From JBDTZF01 sp040005265 (lineage in GTDB: Bacteria > Verrucomicrobiota > Verrucomicrobiia > Chthoniobacterales > UBA10450), in assembly GCA_040005265.1 (NCBI GenBank), contig JBDTZF010000148.1, positions 1-5,407 of the forward strand: DNA of 5,407 nucleotides. Direction: 5' to 3'. The notes beneath the pieces are model-generated. The model worked only from the letters and a program-made list of their open reading frames with translations, was not told the origin of the DNA and did not search any database. Positions 4,566 through 5,407 of this stretch are shown here, in pieces (position 1 is the first letter of the stretch; each line of letters begins with the position of its first letter). The translations under genes and the position numbers were made by a program.

Positions 4566-5407
4566 TCAGGATTTGATCGCGACCCACTCGTTGCGCGCGC
4601 GCGAATCGGCCACGGCCTGGACGACACGCATGTAACGAAGACCTTCCTCAAAACTTGGACGCGGCCTGACCCGGCCTTTCGATTTTACCGCTGCGATAAA
4701 ATCATCTTCCACATGCCATCCACCTTCCAGGTCGGAAGGAACATCAACGACGTGCAAAGCCTTCTCGCCAATGCGGCCGGCTTGAACAGTGTCAGTAGTG
4801 AAGTCGTAGATAAGCGTTCCCTTTGCCCCATAAATTTCCAACCGATCCCCGAGTCCCAGCGCGTTCACGCCGCTAAATTCGAGCACGCCTTCCGCGCCGC
4901 CGGCGAACGCGCAGAGCACATTCAGCATATCCGGAACGATCACTTCGTAGCCCTGCCGATCGGGGTACACGATTTTTCCGCGCGCGAAAACGCCGGTGAT
5001 ATCGCCGAGCCAGCGCTGCAACACTTCGACATAAATTCCTAACGTCATGACGTTCAGCCCGCTGATCTCGATCCTCTGCCGCCAATGCGCCGGCGCTTCT
5101 GGATTCAAATAATTGCCGTTGAAACTTTGGAGCCGCACATGATGCGGACGGCCGACGTAATCCTCAGCCAGAAGTTTTTTCACCATTAGATCCGCACGGA
5201 GCCCGTAAGGAGGCGGACAAAGCATCGTGACCAGCTCGGGATAACGCTTCGAGGCTGCGAACATTTCTTCCGCTTCAGCCAGGTCCATCGACATGCGCGC
5301 CTGGCAAAAGACATGTTTGCCCGCTTCGAGGGCGGAGATCGTCACCGCCGAATGCATGTAAGGCGGCGTGCCGATCCAGATGATATCGAGATCGGGCAGG
5401 GCCAGCA
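4566..5407 (-). CDS. Gfo/Idh/MocA-family oxidoreductase (N-terminus outside window)
   Basis: The frame runs off the right edge; 279 residues are visible, and roughly 60-70 including the N-terminal GxGxxG Rossmann motif are expected beyond it. The family uses NAD(P) to oxidise or reduce sugars, inositols and related compounds. Visible marks are DIIWIGTPPYMHSAVTISAL followed by EAGKHVFC (start of the segment), GRPHHVRLQSFNG in the C-terminal beta domain, GDRLEIYGAKGTLIYDF and the terminal EEGLRYMRVVQAVADSRARN helix. Two conserved sites look altered. The EKP motif after the KHV segment reads QAR (5295-5303), so the usual cofactor-proximal lysine is absent. The GxxxDxGxH-type motif reads GLNVMTLGIYVEV, with T and Y where D and H are common. 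It may belong to a divergent subfamily or act on a different substrate. An internal ATG at 5355-5357 is not the real start, since family sequence continues upstream of it. The gene is followed after 36 bases by the peptidase gene. Confidence 0.88.
   Translation of the reverse strand, partial: LALPDLDIIWIGTPPYMHSAVTISALEAGKHVFCQARMSMDLAEAEEMFAASKRYPELVTMLCPPPYGLRADLMVKKLLAEDYVGRPHHVRLQSFNGNYLNPEAPAHWRQRIEISGLNVMTLGIYVEVLQRWLGDITGVFARGKIVYPDRQGYEVIVPDMLNVLCAFAGGAEGVLEFSGVNALGLGDRLEIYGAKGTLIYDFTTDTVQAGRIGEKALHVVDVPSDLEGGWHVEDDFIAAVKSKGRVRPRPSFEEGLRYMRVVQAVADSRARNEWVAIKS

Overview
The window looks like chromosomal DNA from a free-living, probably soil-type bacterium. My best guess is the Verrucomicrobiota (Chthoniobacterales-like). 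This rests on the housekeeping proteins, on a GC content that looks like the mid-50s %, and on abundant hairpin-forming intergenic repeats of a kind I associate with that group. The assignment is inference; no rRNA or other marker is present.

Layout from left to right. Positions 1-133 are a GC-rich block (85 of the first 120 bases are G or C) of unknown identity. Next, on the minus strand, is a broken RAYT-type (REP-associated tyrosine transposase) gene at 136-492. It has no usable start codon and ends before the usual C-terminal catalytic helix. A single REP-like hairpin (518-538) separates it from aroB (minus, 538-1611), which encodes 3-dehydroquinate synthase of the shikimate pathway. Divergent from aroB is a small Tic20/DUF4870-type membrane protein gene (plus, 1723-2172), whose only good promoter element places transcription start close to the ATG. 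Between this gene and the convergent holA lies a cluster of three REP-like hairpins (2178-2278). holA (minus, 2283-3404) encodes the delta subunit of the DNA polymerase III clamp loader. A 152-base REPIN-like inverted pair of hairpin elements (3447-3598) fills the gap to a secreted HExxH metallopeptidase gene (minus, 3612-4529). A Gfo/Idh/MocA-type oxidoreductase gene (minus, 4566 to beyond the right edge) lies 36 bases upstream and may be cotranscribed with the peptidase gene.

The genes themselves are mostly ordinary housekeeping or conserved functions and do not form one pathway. What stands out is the intergenic DNA. Three different families of REP-like palindromes occupy three gene junctions in about 3 kb, and a decayed RAYT gene sits next to one of them. 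RAYT proteins are the known partners of REP/REPIN elements, so the window appears to show a REPIN-RAYT type system, partly in decay. The most informative element is the one at 3447-3598. Its two halves carry hairpins whose stems differ at four positions, yet both pair perfectly, which points to selection on structure rather than on sequence.
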